64,000 nucleotides of DNA from Heterobasidion occidentale (lineage: Eukaryota > Basidiomycota > Agaricomycetes > Russulales > Bondarzewiaceae), in assembly GCA_039111635.1 (NCBI GenBank), contig JBCAQO010000003.1, positions 186,001 to 250,000 of the forward strand. The letters run 5' to 3'. The notes beneath the pieces are model-generated. The model worked only from the letters and a program-made list of their open reading frames with translations, searched no databases and was not told the DNA's origin. Position numbers and translations under genes: made by a program. This document shows positions 10,870-22,600 of the stretch, one piece after another (within the stretch, counting starts at the first letter, position 1; the number at the start of each line of letters is the position of its first letter).

Positions 10870-12240
10870 GCCTCAACCACTGTCTGCCGCACATGTCGAT
10901 CAGCTCAACGATGCGTTGTCCTAAAGCTGTTCAATAGATATGGAAGCGAGCAGCAGCAGTCAGAAGATGATTGAAGGGAAGGAGAGAAGGGACAGAGGAG
11001 CATAGACTTACCCTGCTTAACATATTTCTAAAAATATTGAGCTTTGCGTTCAGTCGCCTTGTCGAAGGGGTGCAAGAGCTCCTGGCAAAAGAACAAGTAA
11101 GCTAGAATGCGCCAGGATGAGACTGAGACAAGGAAGAAAGCAGATCAACTCACCGCCGATTCCAAACCTGGGTGACAGGCGTATACTTCACATAGCTATT
11201 GGCCCTGTGCTCTAAGATCGCAAACCGCCTCTTGACGTACCGAATGTTTCACGCTCGTGAACAGAAACCACAGGTCAGCGTCTTCGTCCTCGATACCTCG
11301 TGGCCCCTGCGGGACCTGACCTTTCCGGGCACCCGAAGGCATCATAGGCGAAGAAGAGCTGAGCAAGAAAGATCGGAAAGGCGTTGCCCGGGATGAATTC
11401 GAAACGCTCTGGTGTAGAGCAAGCTTATCGTCGGACGTAGTGACGAGGAGTTTGTGACGGACAAGAGGACGAGTTCGGGCAAGAAGCGGCAACAAAGTGT
11501 GAAAAAATTGTGGGCCGTCGGCAAGCCCATAGAACAGCTCCAAGCTCCAAGCCGTGTGCATGCCCTCAGCATGTGCCTTCAGGTGCTGCTGTGTACAAGA
11601 GCGTTTGTCACGCCACAGCTCGATGCAGGGACGGGCTGGCTCGATACGGGGAGGTGCGTACGTTCGGGCGTGCACGGCGAGATGGGCGTCGTGAAAGTAG
11701 AAATCGGAGTAGGAAGGGATGTGTATGATTGTGCATGGGCGCTGAAATAAAGATCATCAGACTGAGCAGGCCATGAGAAATGAGACGAAGAATATGTGGA
11801 AGCTAAAGGAAATGGTAAAATGGAAGGGAGAAGAGAAGTAAGCGCACGTATTCGGTATATATGCGAGCGCGCGAGCTCAGCGAGACGCAACGGCTTGGCG
11901 TGCGCCTCAAACGTCTTCAACTGCATATCAATACGCTTCCTCCCGCTTCTTCACAGTACCCGTACAATCAACCACCCATCCTTAGACGCAGATGATCTCG
12001 CGGCAGCATCAAAGACATAGGACGACGCTTGGCGTAGAGATTGGTGCTCGCGTCGATGTTCGCGTCGGCGTCGGCGTCGTAGACAGAGAGACGAAGTATG
12101 TATTATTGAACTGTTTGGGCTTCCCAATGACGCTCGTGGTGAGTATTGCGCCTCTTGCAGCCGTCGCCATCGGTCTCACAGGCGGTAAAGGAGGAGGGGT
12201 CGTTGTGGGTCCGTGGGATAGTGATGTAAGCAGCAATCAC
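10870..12240 (-). CDS. possible spliced gene of unknown function
   Basis: Not recognised. Several minus-strand pieces look coding. One begins MATAARGAILTTSVIGKP near 12160. Another near 11930 reads MQLKTFEAHAKPLRLAELAR and is followed by a donor-like site. A third (about 11730-11400) reads through YSDFYFHDAHLAVHARTYAP and WSLELFYGLADGPQFFH. Splice-like sites occur near 11155 (gtgagt) and 11090. I could not assemble one convincing frame, and no family is evident. It could be a real multi-exon gene or a degraded one; exon limits are unknown. Confidence 0.3.
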
Positions 12241-12837
12241 ACTAACCGAGTCGGAGGATATCGCTCCTGTCCGTGTTCGCTGAGCAGTCGACCATCCACA
12301 GAGTATCCACAAGTTACAGACTCGATCCGTGTTTCTTTCTTCCGACCTGCAGTGATCTGCGCATAAATCAGATGGGCGCTGAGTTTGGGCTCAGGGCTTT
12401 AGATTTTGGCTGGTTCGGCTGACGTCAGTCCACCGCCTTGTACTTGACCTTTTCTTCTTCTGAAGGCCAGAGGGCGGAGGCAGCACCGTCAGGTCTTTCT
12501 TGCTGACTCTTCGATTGTTACAGCAACGAGTGGTCACCCATTTCTCCCATTCCGGGCTGTGTCGGCTCATGTACATATCACCAATGTATCATCAAACATT
12601 ATCTGCGATATTGTCTTGCTCTCCGTGTCTTAGTATCGTGGGTGCGAAAATAATGTGCAGTTCCGGATCAGAGCTTCCCAGATAGTCAACATCGGCGCGG
12701 TATGTCCACGCACACAAGTTGTGCCAGTGCGCTTATTCTGCACCTTCTTTCATCGCATTAGCATCGCCTCCAGCTATACACGCTGCCTTAAGAGGCCCCC
12801 CACCCCTACACCCGCCCCACAATCCACCTTGTCGAAC
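12241..12837. other. intergenic stretch before NLR-2
   Basis: No gene seen. The last 30 bases before the NLR-2 start (ccaccttgtcgaac) match the leader found before every NLR of this family in the window. Confidence 0.4.
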
Positions 12838-15800
12838 ATGGCCGACATCGATCCTCACTCGCAGTTCCTCGACCTCTGGGTCTCTGCAATCAAACGCTAC
12901 AAGCAAGATACCAAATACGACATCCTCGAGGGCAGACTCGAGGCCGATTCCCCGATGCCCTTATCGTAATCATCGAGAGGGAGCAGGAAAAATTCAAGGA
13001 ATATCGGAAGAAGGGAGAAAGGATCAAGAATGCTATCAAACCAGTCCTTGAACTGGTCAACAGGTTCTCAGAGACGGTGGGAGAGAGTGTAGCAACCGTA
13101 AGCATCCTATTTGCTGTGCCCGAGATACGTACTTGATCGGAAAATCACTAGGCCTACCCACCGGCCAAGGCAGTCTCTGTTGCCGTTTGTGTATTGCTCG
13201 AGGTACGTGTTTTCATACTTAGTGAAGGGCAAAACTTCATCAGCTTATCGATTGTAGGCTGCGAAGGATGTCAGCGCAAACTATGACATGATCATCCGGA
13301 TATTCAGGAAGGTCAAGAGTTTCATTGAGCGACTGAGTATCTACGTCCAACAAGAGATCACTACACCGTTGCGGAAGATCGTTGTCGAGACCCTTGCGCA
13401 GTTACTTGTGGTTCTCGGAGTGGCCACGAAATGGATGAAGCAGAATCGTCTCGGTGAGGGTCTCGTCACGCTTGACCGAATCTCATAGCTGATGACATTT
13501 CTAGCTCGCTACTTGAAGTCATTGTTTGGAAAGAACACGGATATCCCAGACGCGATGGAGAAGCTGCAGGAGTTGTCGAGTCAGGAGGCCCCTATGGTCA
13601 CTGCCGTCATCTTAGCGACGACGGCTGGAAATGCTAAGCTGTTACATGTTCTAGAAGGCAGGTCTTTGTTCTTTCCGTATCAGTTTTGCTTGTGTAACTC
13701 TTATGATTGCTACACAGATGAAAGCCTTCGCAAGGACATCCGATCGTGGCTCAGCCCACATGATCCATCCACGAACCTCCAGACCGCTTTAAGCATGCGA
13801 CAACCTGGAACCGGCAAATGGTTCGTGAAGGGAGAAACATTCCGGGAATGGAAGACAGCTCCCAACTCGTTCCTTTGGATGCATGGTATTCGTATGTTCA
13901 TGGGTATACAGTTTAACTATTCGGTCACGTTCTGATGAAAGCTTTCCTACAGCTGGCAACGGAAAAACAGTCCTTTGGTAAGGTCTCTTTGAAATGGAGA
14001 TGTGTGGTGATGACTAACGCACCACAGCTCTACTGCCATCGAAACCCTCCAACGTGACCATTGCCCACCTTCATCGTCCACTGCTGTGGCGTATTTCTAC
14101 TTCGACTTTAACAATCCAGAGAAATTGCTTTTTAGGAGTCTCATACACTCGTTGGTCGCTCAACTCTTGTTCCAGGGCCCTGGGACTCCTGTCGCTTTAA
14201 AGGATCTCCGCGTGCGGAATCACAATGGCACTCAGCAGCCGAATCTGGGCGACCTGATCACCATTCTGAAGACAATGATTGGGTTGTTCGACCAGACCTA
14301 CATCGTGCTCGATGCGCTTGACGAATGCACTGGCCTAGAGCGAGACAGTTCTCTACGCTTCTTGGCCGAAATGAAGAGTTGGGATATCCAGACTCTGCAT
14401 GTTTCAGTCACAAGTCGCTCTTTACTAGAGATTGAGGAGGCAACAGAGCTCTTGCGCACACATTGCGTTGATCTCCATAGTACTGAAACATCTCACGTCT
14501 CACATGACATTGAGCGGTATCTTCAAAATATACTGGAAACCGACTCTCACCTTCGGAGATGGGGCACTACAGAGAAGGAGTTGATCACAGAAACTCTTCT
14601 CAAGCGTGCGGATGGAATGTAAGTGAAAAAAAATTGCCCGGATCGCATGGACACTGATGGGGAAATGGTTATCAAGGTTCCAATGGGTGCGCTGTCAACT
14701 GGACAGTTTGCGTCGCTGCATCACTACCAATGATCTTGAGATGGCTTTAAATACTCTGCCGAACACGCTGGACGCAACATATAATCGCATACTGCTAAAT
14801 ATTCCAGAGGAGCAGCAAGAGAAGTTCAAACTGATCTTGCAATTCCTGTGTTTCTCAGAACGTCCGATGGGACTTGACGAACTCGCCGAGGTCGTCACGG
14901 TGGCTATAAACTCTGAAGGAAAGCCACATTACGACTCGAAGAACCGCATGGGCGATATATCGTATTTACTCACGAAATGTGGCAGTTTGGTCTCTTTGTC
15001 ATCCAGGTCACATTTCCGATTCCTGCGACCTTTCCGACAGCTCCGTAGATCTCCTGACAGAGCATTCGCAGCGCGGATTGTCCAATTATCCCACTTTTCT
15101 GTTAAAGAATACCTCACGTCGAGATGGACTTTCAAAGGTGAAGCATTGGGCAATAGCTTCAGCGCGGAACTAGCCAACAGGTCGATCGCCATGACATGCC
15201 TCGCATATCTGATGCGATTCACAGACAAGTTGGATGAGAACAAGATGAGAGGAGACCAGGATGTCGCTCTAGCTTCATATGCGTCAGAGTACTGGGTCTC
15301 CCATTTCCAGAAGCAGGGTCCCGATGCTCATCCGCCTCTACAGGAATTGGCACAAGAGTTCTTCCATCCTTCCCGGCGAGGATACTTTTTGAATTCGATC
15401 AGGATGTACGAGTTGGATGAAGCCCACTATTTTTCAGGATGGCTTCGTGAATCCAACACGATCGCTAACCCTCTATACTATTCATGCTATGCAGGATTTC
15501 TGGATGTCACAAAATGGTTACTTACTACAGGCGCCGACATAAAGGCCCAAGGGGGATTGTACGAGAACGCTTTGCAGGCGGCGTCTGCGGGTGGTCACGA
15601 ATCCATCGTGCGACTGCTGCTGGATGCAGGTGCCGCCACGCATGTGCAAGGCGGATACTATGGGAATGCGCTGCAGGCGTCGTCTAACGGTGGTCACGAA
15701 TCCATCGTGCGACTGCTGCTGGATCGAGGTGCCGATATCAATGCGCAAGGAGGAGAGTACGGGAACACGCTGCAGGCGGCGTCTGCCGGCGGTCACGAAT

Positions 15801-17088
15801 CCATTGTGCGACTGCTGCAGGATCGAGGTGCTGACCCCAACGCGCAAGGAGGGAGGTATGGGAACGCGCTGCATGCGGCGTCTGACGGTGGTCACGAATC
15901 CATCGTGCGACTGCTGCTGGATGGAAGTGCCGCCATCAACGCGCAAGGAGGATTTCGCGGGAACGCGCTGCATGCGGCGTCTGCCGGTGGTCACGAATCC
16001 ATCGTGCGACTGTTGCTGGACGAAGGTGCCGATATAAACGCGCAAGGAGGAGGGTATGGGAACGCGCTGCAGGCGTCGTGTGCACATCATGACGAATCTA
16101 CCGTGCAACTGCTGCTGGATCGAGGCGCTGAGATCAACGCACAAGGAGGATATTACGGGAACGCGCTGCAGGCGGCTTCTGTAGGTGCTCACGAATCCAT
16201 CGTGCGACTGCTGCTGGATCGAGGTGCCGACCCCAACGCGCAAGGAGGGCATTACGGGAATGCTTTGCAGGCGGCGTCTTACGGTGGTGACGAATTCATC
16301 GTGCAACTGCTGCTGGATGGAGGTGCCGATATCAATGCGCAAGAAGGAGAGTATGGGAACACGCTGCATGCGGCGTCTGCCATGGTCACGAAACCGTCGT
16401 GCGACTGCTGCTGGATCGAGGCGCCGACATCAACGCGCAAGGAGGACTTTACGGGAACGCGCTGCAGGCGGCGTCTGCCGGTGGTCACGAATCCATCGTG
16501 CGACTGCTGCTGGATCGAGTTGCCGACATCAACGCGCAGGGGGGACGTTACGGGAACGCGCTGCAGGCGGCGTCCAACGGTGGTCACGAAGCTGTCGTGA
16601 GACTGCTGCTGGATGGAGATGCCGATATCAACGCGCAAGGAGGATATTACGGGAACGCGCTGCACGCGGCGTCTACAGGTGGTCACGAAGCTGTCGTGCG
16701 ACTGCTGCTAGATCGAGGTGCTGAGATCAACACACAAGGAAGAGACTCGAGGAATGCACTGCAGGCAGCGTCTACTCATGGACACAAAGCCATCGTGCGA
16801 CTGCTACTGGATCGAGGTGCCAAGGCCAGCGTGACAGGAGGACTCTACACTGGAGTATTATGGGAATCATTGGCTTCCCTGTGCACACGCCATCGATCGT
16901 CTCGAGAGCGCAGCAACAGAGAGACGATAACGATATTATGGGATGCCGGCGCCAGACTCTACACTATGCCGTCTGAGGCACATTCAGAAGAGTACATCTA
17001 TCGGCTGCCAGCCATAGATTCAACGACTTTGAGAAGGGATGCGGAGACTCCGAAACCGCACAGCAGCAGGCGACGAAGCTGGTCTTGA
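12838..17088 (+). CDS. NLR-2: Goodbye-NACHT-ankyrin STAND protein with two frame breaks
   Basis: Paralogue of NLR-1 with one Goodbye domain. Start ATG at 12838. Goodbye exons lie at 12838-13097, 13152-13202, 13258-13453 and from 13505. Walker A is split over an intron (HGI-P-GNGKTVL, near 13885 and 13955); Walker B TYIVLDALDEC is near 14298-14330. The codon of RADGM is interrupted by an intron ending near 14676. A helical linker follows to about 15520, then about fourteen ankyrin repeats and the conserved tail LWDAGARLYTMPSEAHSEEY, with a stop at 17086-17088. Compared with NLR-1, one base is missing in exon 1 at 12950-12954 (SPDAL becomes SPMPLS and a stop) and one in the repeats at 16379-16383. 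Restoring each base gives an uninterrupted protein, so it is either a very young pseudogene or carries assembly errors. Confidence 0.85.
15530..16850 (+). repeat. ankyrin-repeat array of NLR-2 (about fourteen units)
   Basis: Consecutive 99-base units encode the same consensus as NLR-1. The framework GNALQAASxGGHESIVRLLL hardly changes, whereas the residue after QGG (L, Y, E, R, F, G, H) and the two after DRGA or DGSA vary from unit to unit. The last units (TQGRDSRNALQAAS and SVTGGLY) are more diverged, as expected for array ends that escape homogenisation. Confidence 0.9.
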
Positions 17089-18053
17089 AAGGGGGGTCGA
17101 GGACACCGTGCGTGGGCTTCAAAAATATCCTTCTTCAGTCGTCTTACGATTCGATGCTGTATACACGAGTGACGGAGCACCGATACAGGGACAGTAGTGG
17201 AAGTTCTGCAAGCGGAGGTGAGGAGCACGTACTTAGTACCATGACAGCTTGTGAGTGTTCGTTCCAGCAAGAGAACATGAGCATGCACTATCCAGAGCAG
17301 GGGGCGATACACAACCGAATATACGCATACACGACCTGTCCACTATTGATGAGACGCGAAGAAACGGCCGGGATCGAGGTACGGCCGCCATGGCCGCGCG
17401 TGCGCTCGAGTGCGTCTGCTCTCCGTCGTTTCGAGATAGTCTTGTGCCGGACAGGCGCCCGCGCGACACGCGCAACGGACAATGCTGCCAGCGAGGACCG
17501 GAGAATCTGGATAAGCAGGCGACGGACATCTTGCGACCGCAACGCATGTGCGGGAAAGAACCGGAAACGCGCGCTCGTGAGCCCTCGCGCGAGCGCCTGC
17601 GGCGTCGCGCACGACTCTGTGCGCCGTGCATTTCTGACACAGGGGGCGCTGCACGTGGGTGGTTGTGCCCACAGCAGCAAGGGTTGCCAGGGACGTGCTC
17701 AGCACGTCTTTCTCGGAGCGGCGAGCAGGCCGTGTAGAAGCCTGCACGGACACGTCTCGGGAGCGTCGGTTTGTTTAACTCGCGGACAAGCTATCCGAGA
17801 GCTCTGCAGCGCGCCATCTTGACGCTTTGACGTCGCACCGGGAATGAGAGACGGGCCGCCTGTGTCATGCGATAAGCGGTGTACAAATTGTCTGCACTGC
17901 AGTGTATGACACGTTCTGTAGTCGACAAGTAAGATGAATGTATGACCTACACATCCGTCTTATTTTGAGGTGCGTTTGGGTAGGCATCAATCGCACGTGA
18001 TGATACATTCAGCACGACGCTCCCTCGAAACCTACACACACTCTCTGTTTAAG
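17089..18053. other. NLR-2 3' flank and spacer to DHS
   Basis: The first 150 bases resemble the 3' flanks of NLR-1 and NLR-4. From 17230 to 17820 the DNA is GC-rich and open in several frames on both strands, but no frame shows a recognisable domain or consistent codon use, so I do not call a gene. 17830-18050 is plain sequence downstream of DHS. Confidence 0.4.
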
Positions 18054-19506
18054 TCAACTATCAGCAGCAGCAGGCACGTCCCGCGCGAACGTCGCCGCGA
18101 CGAGCAGCGGGAACACGAGCGTCGCGTCCGCATATACCTACGCGAAGACGGCGGCGCGGGGGTCAGGACACGCGCGACGGGCGGAAGAGGCGAGAAAGGC
18201 GGCGGCGGGGACGTACTTTGACGGACTCGGAGCCTGCTCTGATTTTTCCCCAGGAGACGGCCTCGTCGGGGCGCGCGCCCGAGTCGGAGCCGTCGAATTC
18301 CTGGCCTGTGTTCTGCGCGGCGGGGTAGATAAGCGAGGTGGGAGAGGGAGACGTGGGGGACGTACGATATAGACAGCGTAATCTGCGCCGTTGCGCTAAT
18401 TTCAGCGAAAGGAGTGAGCGGTCGTATCAATGTGTGTGACTGAGGGTGGGAGAGGCACGCACGATGAGCATGGCGTTGGCGATCTGGTGCTTACAGACGC
18501 CGCCGCCGAGGATGATCATGCCCGCCTTTCTCGCGCGGCGGGCCTGCTCGTTGAGCGCGCGGATGTCGTGCACGATGTCGAGCACGAGCCCGGGGCGCTT
18601 GAACGCGTGGAAGTAGAGCATGTCGCCGATCGAGCCGTCCGTGAGCGCGGGGCAATACACGGGGATGTCGTTCTGGCACACACAACGGACGTCAATCGCG
18701 GGCTCGGGTGCTCAGAGGAGGGGTGTGAGGGGCGGGGGGCGAGGAAGGCGGCGGGGGATTCACTTTGTACGCCCAGTAGTATATCGAGCGCTCGTCGTCG
18801 ATCTCCTTGCCCAGGCGGCGGATGAACGCGCTGGGCGACCACACCTGGCCGGACGCGGTCTGCTCGGCGAGCATGGCGTCGAGGATGGGCATGAGCCAGT
18901 CCTCAAACTTGCAGTAGTTATCGTTGGGCACGACGAGGTTCCCGATGCGGTTCATGCCGCGCCTGCGGAGGTCGGCGCCATCGAGGTGGAAGTCGGCGAG
19001 GTAGGTGGGGCCGAGGCACTTGATGAAGTCCTCCTCGATGCCGCCGGCGGTGGTGACGAGGCAGGCGACGTGTTTGTGCTTGACGAGGTGCAAGATAATC
19101 TCGCGCAGGCCGGAGGAGACGAGGTTGGAGGTGTAGCCGAGGAAGATGGCGCAGCGGGTGTCGGCGCGAACGCGTGCGTCGAGGAACTCCTCCGGCTCGT
19201 CCTCCGCGACGGGGTCGTCGGAGAGGCGCCATTTCCGCTGTGCCGCACCGATATGCAAAATTGACGCGGTGATGAGGATAGGAGGGTGCTCACCATGTTG
19301 TTGACGACATGGATGGCCTTGCCGAGGTGGTTCGCTTGGAAGCCGATGCGCTCGTAGGAGGCTAGGAATTCTTGTAGAGAGAGCTGCTTGTCGAAATTTG
19401 GGCCCTCGACGGAGACGGCGTCGTCGGGTACGGGGTCGGAGGGCTTGAGGACGGCGGCAGAGGCGGCGGAGGGGACGGACGAGGAGGAGGAGGAGTCGGC
19501 GGCCAT
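18054..19506 (-). CDS. DYS1: deoxyhypusine synthase
   Basis: Catalyses the first step of hypusine formation: NAD-dependent transfer of the aminobutyl group of spermidine to one lysine of eIF5A. Cytosolic, essential in fungi. Six exons read cleanly: 19506-19294, 19237-18764, 18672-18463, 18395-18366 (30 bases), 18312-18217 and 18137-18054, giving 368 residues, the family's usual size. Landmarks: [46 protein letters not shown], the SIYYWAYK exon end, [34 protein letters not shown] (active-site lysine region), the tiny exon NGADYAVYI, then [13 protein letters not shown] and [17 protein letters not shown]. All key blocks are present. It diverges from the Sec7 gene across 128 bases. Two decayed partial copies lie at 1.9-2.2 kb and 60.2-60.4 kb. 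Confidence 0.95.
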
Positions 19507-19634
19507 GAGCGGAGAGCAGAAGAAAGGTGGCTTATCTAAGCGTGGCCATCGCGCGCCGACGGTCGTTGCTCCTTGCTCGACGTCGACCACAGCCCGCTCC
19601 ATCCCCCGTCCGTGCTCGCTCACCGACACCGTCC
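19507..19634. promoter_or_regulatory. divergent promoter between DHS and SEC7
   Basis: Only 128 bases separate the DHS start (minus) from the most likely SEC7 start (plus), so both promoters must share or overlap this stretch. I see no obvious TATA box. If SEC7 translation starts further downstream, the spacer is longer. Confidence 0.5.
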
Positions 19635-22600
19635 ATGGCGGCCGTAAACGACGACCCTGCCGCACTAGACACACCACGACCACCACCCGACGCCCCGTCG
19701 CACGACAGTCGCACGCCCTCGAACGGTCTCGCGGTGACGAGTCCCGTCGACACCGACAACAAGCCGGCCCCAGACATCAAAAGCACGCTCCGCACACAGC
19801 ACAATGGGCACGCTGCAGGGGAGGAACGCGTAGAGGCGGAGGAAGAGGCCGGAGGAGAGTCGACAGAGACGAAAGACGCACGCGCGCCCGTTCAGCACGT
19901 CGACCACACCGCTGAGCAAGAGCCAGAGCCCGCCGTGGATGTCGTTCCCGCTCACGACGACGCGGGCCCACGGCATAAGGAGAACACGGCGCCCTGCGCA
20001 CGACGAAGCCGCCCTGCCTAGTGGCCCCGCACCCACGGAAGCAACCCCGGACGCCCAGGTGATCACCATCCACAACCGGCCCTCGCTCTCAGAGACGGTG
20101 AGCTCGCCGGCGCCCCCGACGCCGCCGTCCAAGAACTCGCTCCAAGACCCGCCCCCGCGCAGAGACAGCCTCAACTACCGCGCGCATCACCCCCCGTCCT
20201 CCCGGCTCTCCTCCACCGACGCCTCCTCCCCCTCGCGCACGATCGACACCCGCACCGCGTTCTCCCCGTCCATGTCCACCGCGTCCCTCCACACCGTCAC
20301 CTCGCCCTCCTCCCACAAACGCTCCATGACCATCTCCAAGGGCAACTCCGTCTCCACCGTGCTCATCACCTCCGCCCTCGACACCATCGCCGCCTCCCGC
20401 GAGGCAAAGCGTTCCGCCCCGCTCAGAGAGAGCGTCCACATCGCCCTCGAGATGGTCCGCGCAGGCATGGGCGGCGACCGCCCCCGCGAGATCTTCGAGC
20501 CCCTCCGCCTCGCCTGCGAGACCCGCAACGAAAAGCTCATGGTCGCCAGCCTCGACTGCATCTCCAAGCTCATCTCCTACTCCTTCTTCGTCGAGGCCAA
20601 CCCCCCCGAACACGCCTCCCTCCCGTCCCCGCCCCCCTCCCCAGGTCCGGGCGCCCGCCACTCCACCTCGAGCGCCTCCCAGAGCAACCTCCCCCCGCCC
20701 TCGCTCGTCGACCTCGTCGTGCACACCATCACCACCTGCCACACCGAGACCACCGCCGACTCGGTCTCGCTCCAGGTCGTCAAGGCCCTCCTCGCCCTCG
20801 TCCTCTCCTCCACCATCCTCGTCCACCAGTCCTCGCTCCTCAAGGCCGTCCGCACCGTCTACAACGTCTTCCTCATGTCCACCGACCCCGTCAACCAGAC
20901 CGTCGCACAGGGTGGCCTCACACAGATGGTCCACCACATCTTCTCGCGCTGCAAGGTCGCCCCGCCTCCCACCGCAGAGTCCACCGCGTCGCTCGCGTCC
21001 AAGGCCGACGACGCCCCGTCCGCAAAGCGCGATTCGTTCGCGCCGTCCACGCCGGACACCGAGCCGCCGCGCGCGCTGCCGTCCCAGGACGAGGCGCCCT
21101 CGGCAGACGACATCTCGCTCGAGATCCCGCTCCCTCTGTCGCCTCCGATAGCCGCCCACGACGACTCGCCCGTCCTCGAGCTGCCGTCGACGAACGGGAT
21201 TCAGCACGGCGCGGACAGGCCGGGTACCCCTCACTCGTGGGTTTCTCCCGCACAATCCCGCTTGTGTTCCCTTTTGACTGATCCGCACGTTAGCGAGCCC
21301 ACTCTCCGCCCGAGCACCCCAGGCCGGGCGCATCATGCTCCCCCGGCACACACGATGACGATCAACGACCTGTTCCTCAAGGACGCCTTCCTCGTCTTCC
21401 GGTCCATGTGCAAGCTCACGATGAAGCCCCTCAACACGGAAAGGTTCGCTCTCTCCTCCTCGCACCACATCCACATCGCCCTTACTGAGCCCCGCGCCCG
21501 TGCGCCCCGCCCACAGCGAGCGCGACCTCAAATCGCACGCGATGCGCTCCAAGCTGCTATCCCTGCACATGGTGCTCGTCATCCTCAACGCGCACATGGA
21601 CGTCTTCGTCTCGCCCTCGTCGCTCATCCACTCGAGCTCGTCCCACGAGGCGACCCCGTTCGTGCAGATGGCGAACCAGTACCTCTGCCTCAGCCTCAGC
21701 AGGAACGCCGTCAGCCCCGTCCCGCAGGTGTTCGAGATCAGCGTCGAGATATTTTGGCGCGTGATCACCGGCCTCCGGACGAAGCTCAAGGTGCGCGCGA
21801 GCGCGCCCGGGGGGTCCGTGTTCGCTGACCTAGTTTGTTTGTTTTTTCCCCGCGTCTGCAGAAAGAGATCGAGGTCCTGTTCCACGAGATCTTCTTCCCG
21901 ATCCTGGAGATGAAGACGTCGACGCTGAAGCAGAAGGCCGTCATCTTGGGTATGCTGTCACGCCTTTGCCACGATCCGCAGGCGCTCGTCGAGATTTATC
22001 TCAACTATGATTGCGACAGCCAAGCTGCGGACAACATCTACGAGCAGTGAGCATGCCCCACCTCCTATCTTTTCCTCTGCTCTGCTCTCTGTTTCTTTCT
22101 GTCTTTTTTGTGTACGCGGCTCGCTAAACACCCTGCCCACCACGCGCGCAGCCTCATGAACATCATCACCAAGATTGGCACCAGCACGCTCCCGTCCGCC
22201 GCGCAGCAGAAGCCGGCGGACCCCGCGAGCCCCGCGCTGACGCCCACGAGCAAGGCGCACGCGCCGGGCATCCCGCCGTCGCTCGCGACGTCCGCCGTGT
22301 CCGTCTCGGGCTCGCTCGACACGTCCGCGCTCGGCCACTCGGAGCAGCAGCTCCGCCGCCAGAGCCTCGAGTGCCTCGCCGCCGTGCTGCGCTCGCTCGT
22401 CGCGTGGGGCACCGCGGCCGGCAAGGGCGCGGGCGACGCCGCGCCCGACTCCGCCTTGGCCTCCGCAGCGGCGGGAATGGGGCGCGCTAGCGTGGGCGAG
22501 GACGGGCGCCCCGAGGGTTTGACGCCCGACGCGTCGCAGTCGCTGGATAGGCTCCCGACGGGGGGCCCGAGCGCGGAGGCGACGAGGCAGCCGACGCCGG

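Noticed and set aside
15518..16369. 283-codon antisense frame over the NLR-2 repeats
   Set aside because: A by-product of 99-base units that are multiples of three; it mirrors the repeat and has no start context or separate homology.
17233..17822. Several overlapping Arg/Ser-rich frames on both strands
   Set aside because: No domain, no splice pattern, and both strands are equally open; I treat it as GC-rich non-coding DNA.
20089..21885. 598-codon open frame on the minus strand
   Set aside because: It is antisense to the SEC7 coding exon, low in complexity (Gly/Arg/Val), and lacks splice logic or domains. GC-rich third positions create such shadows.
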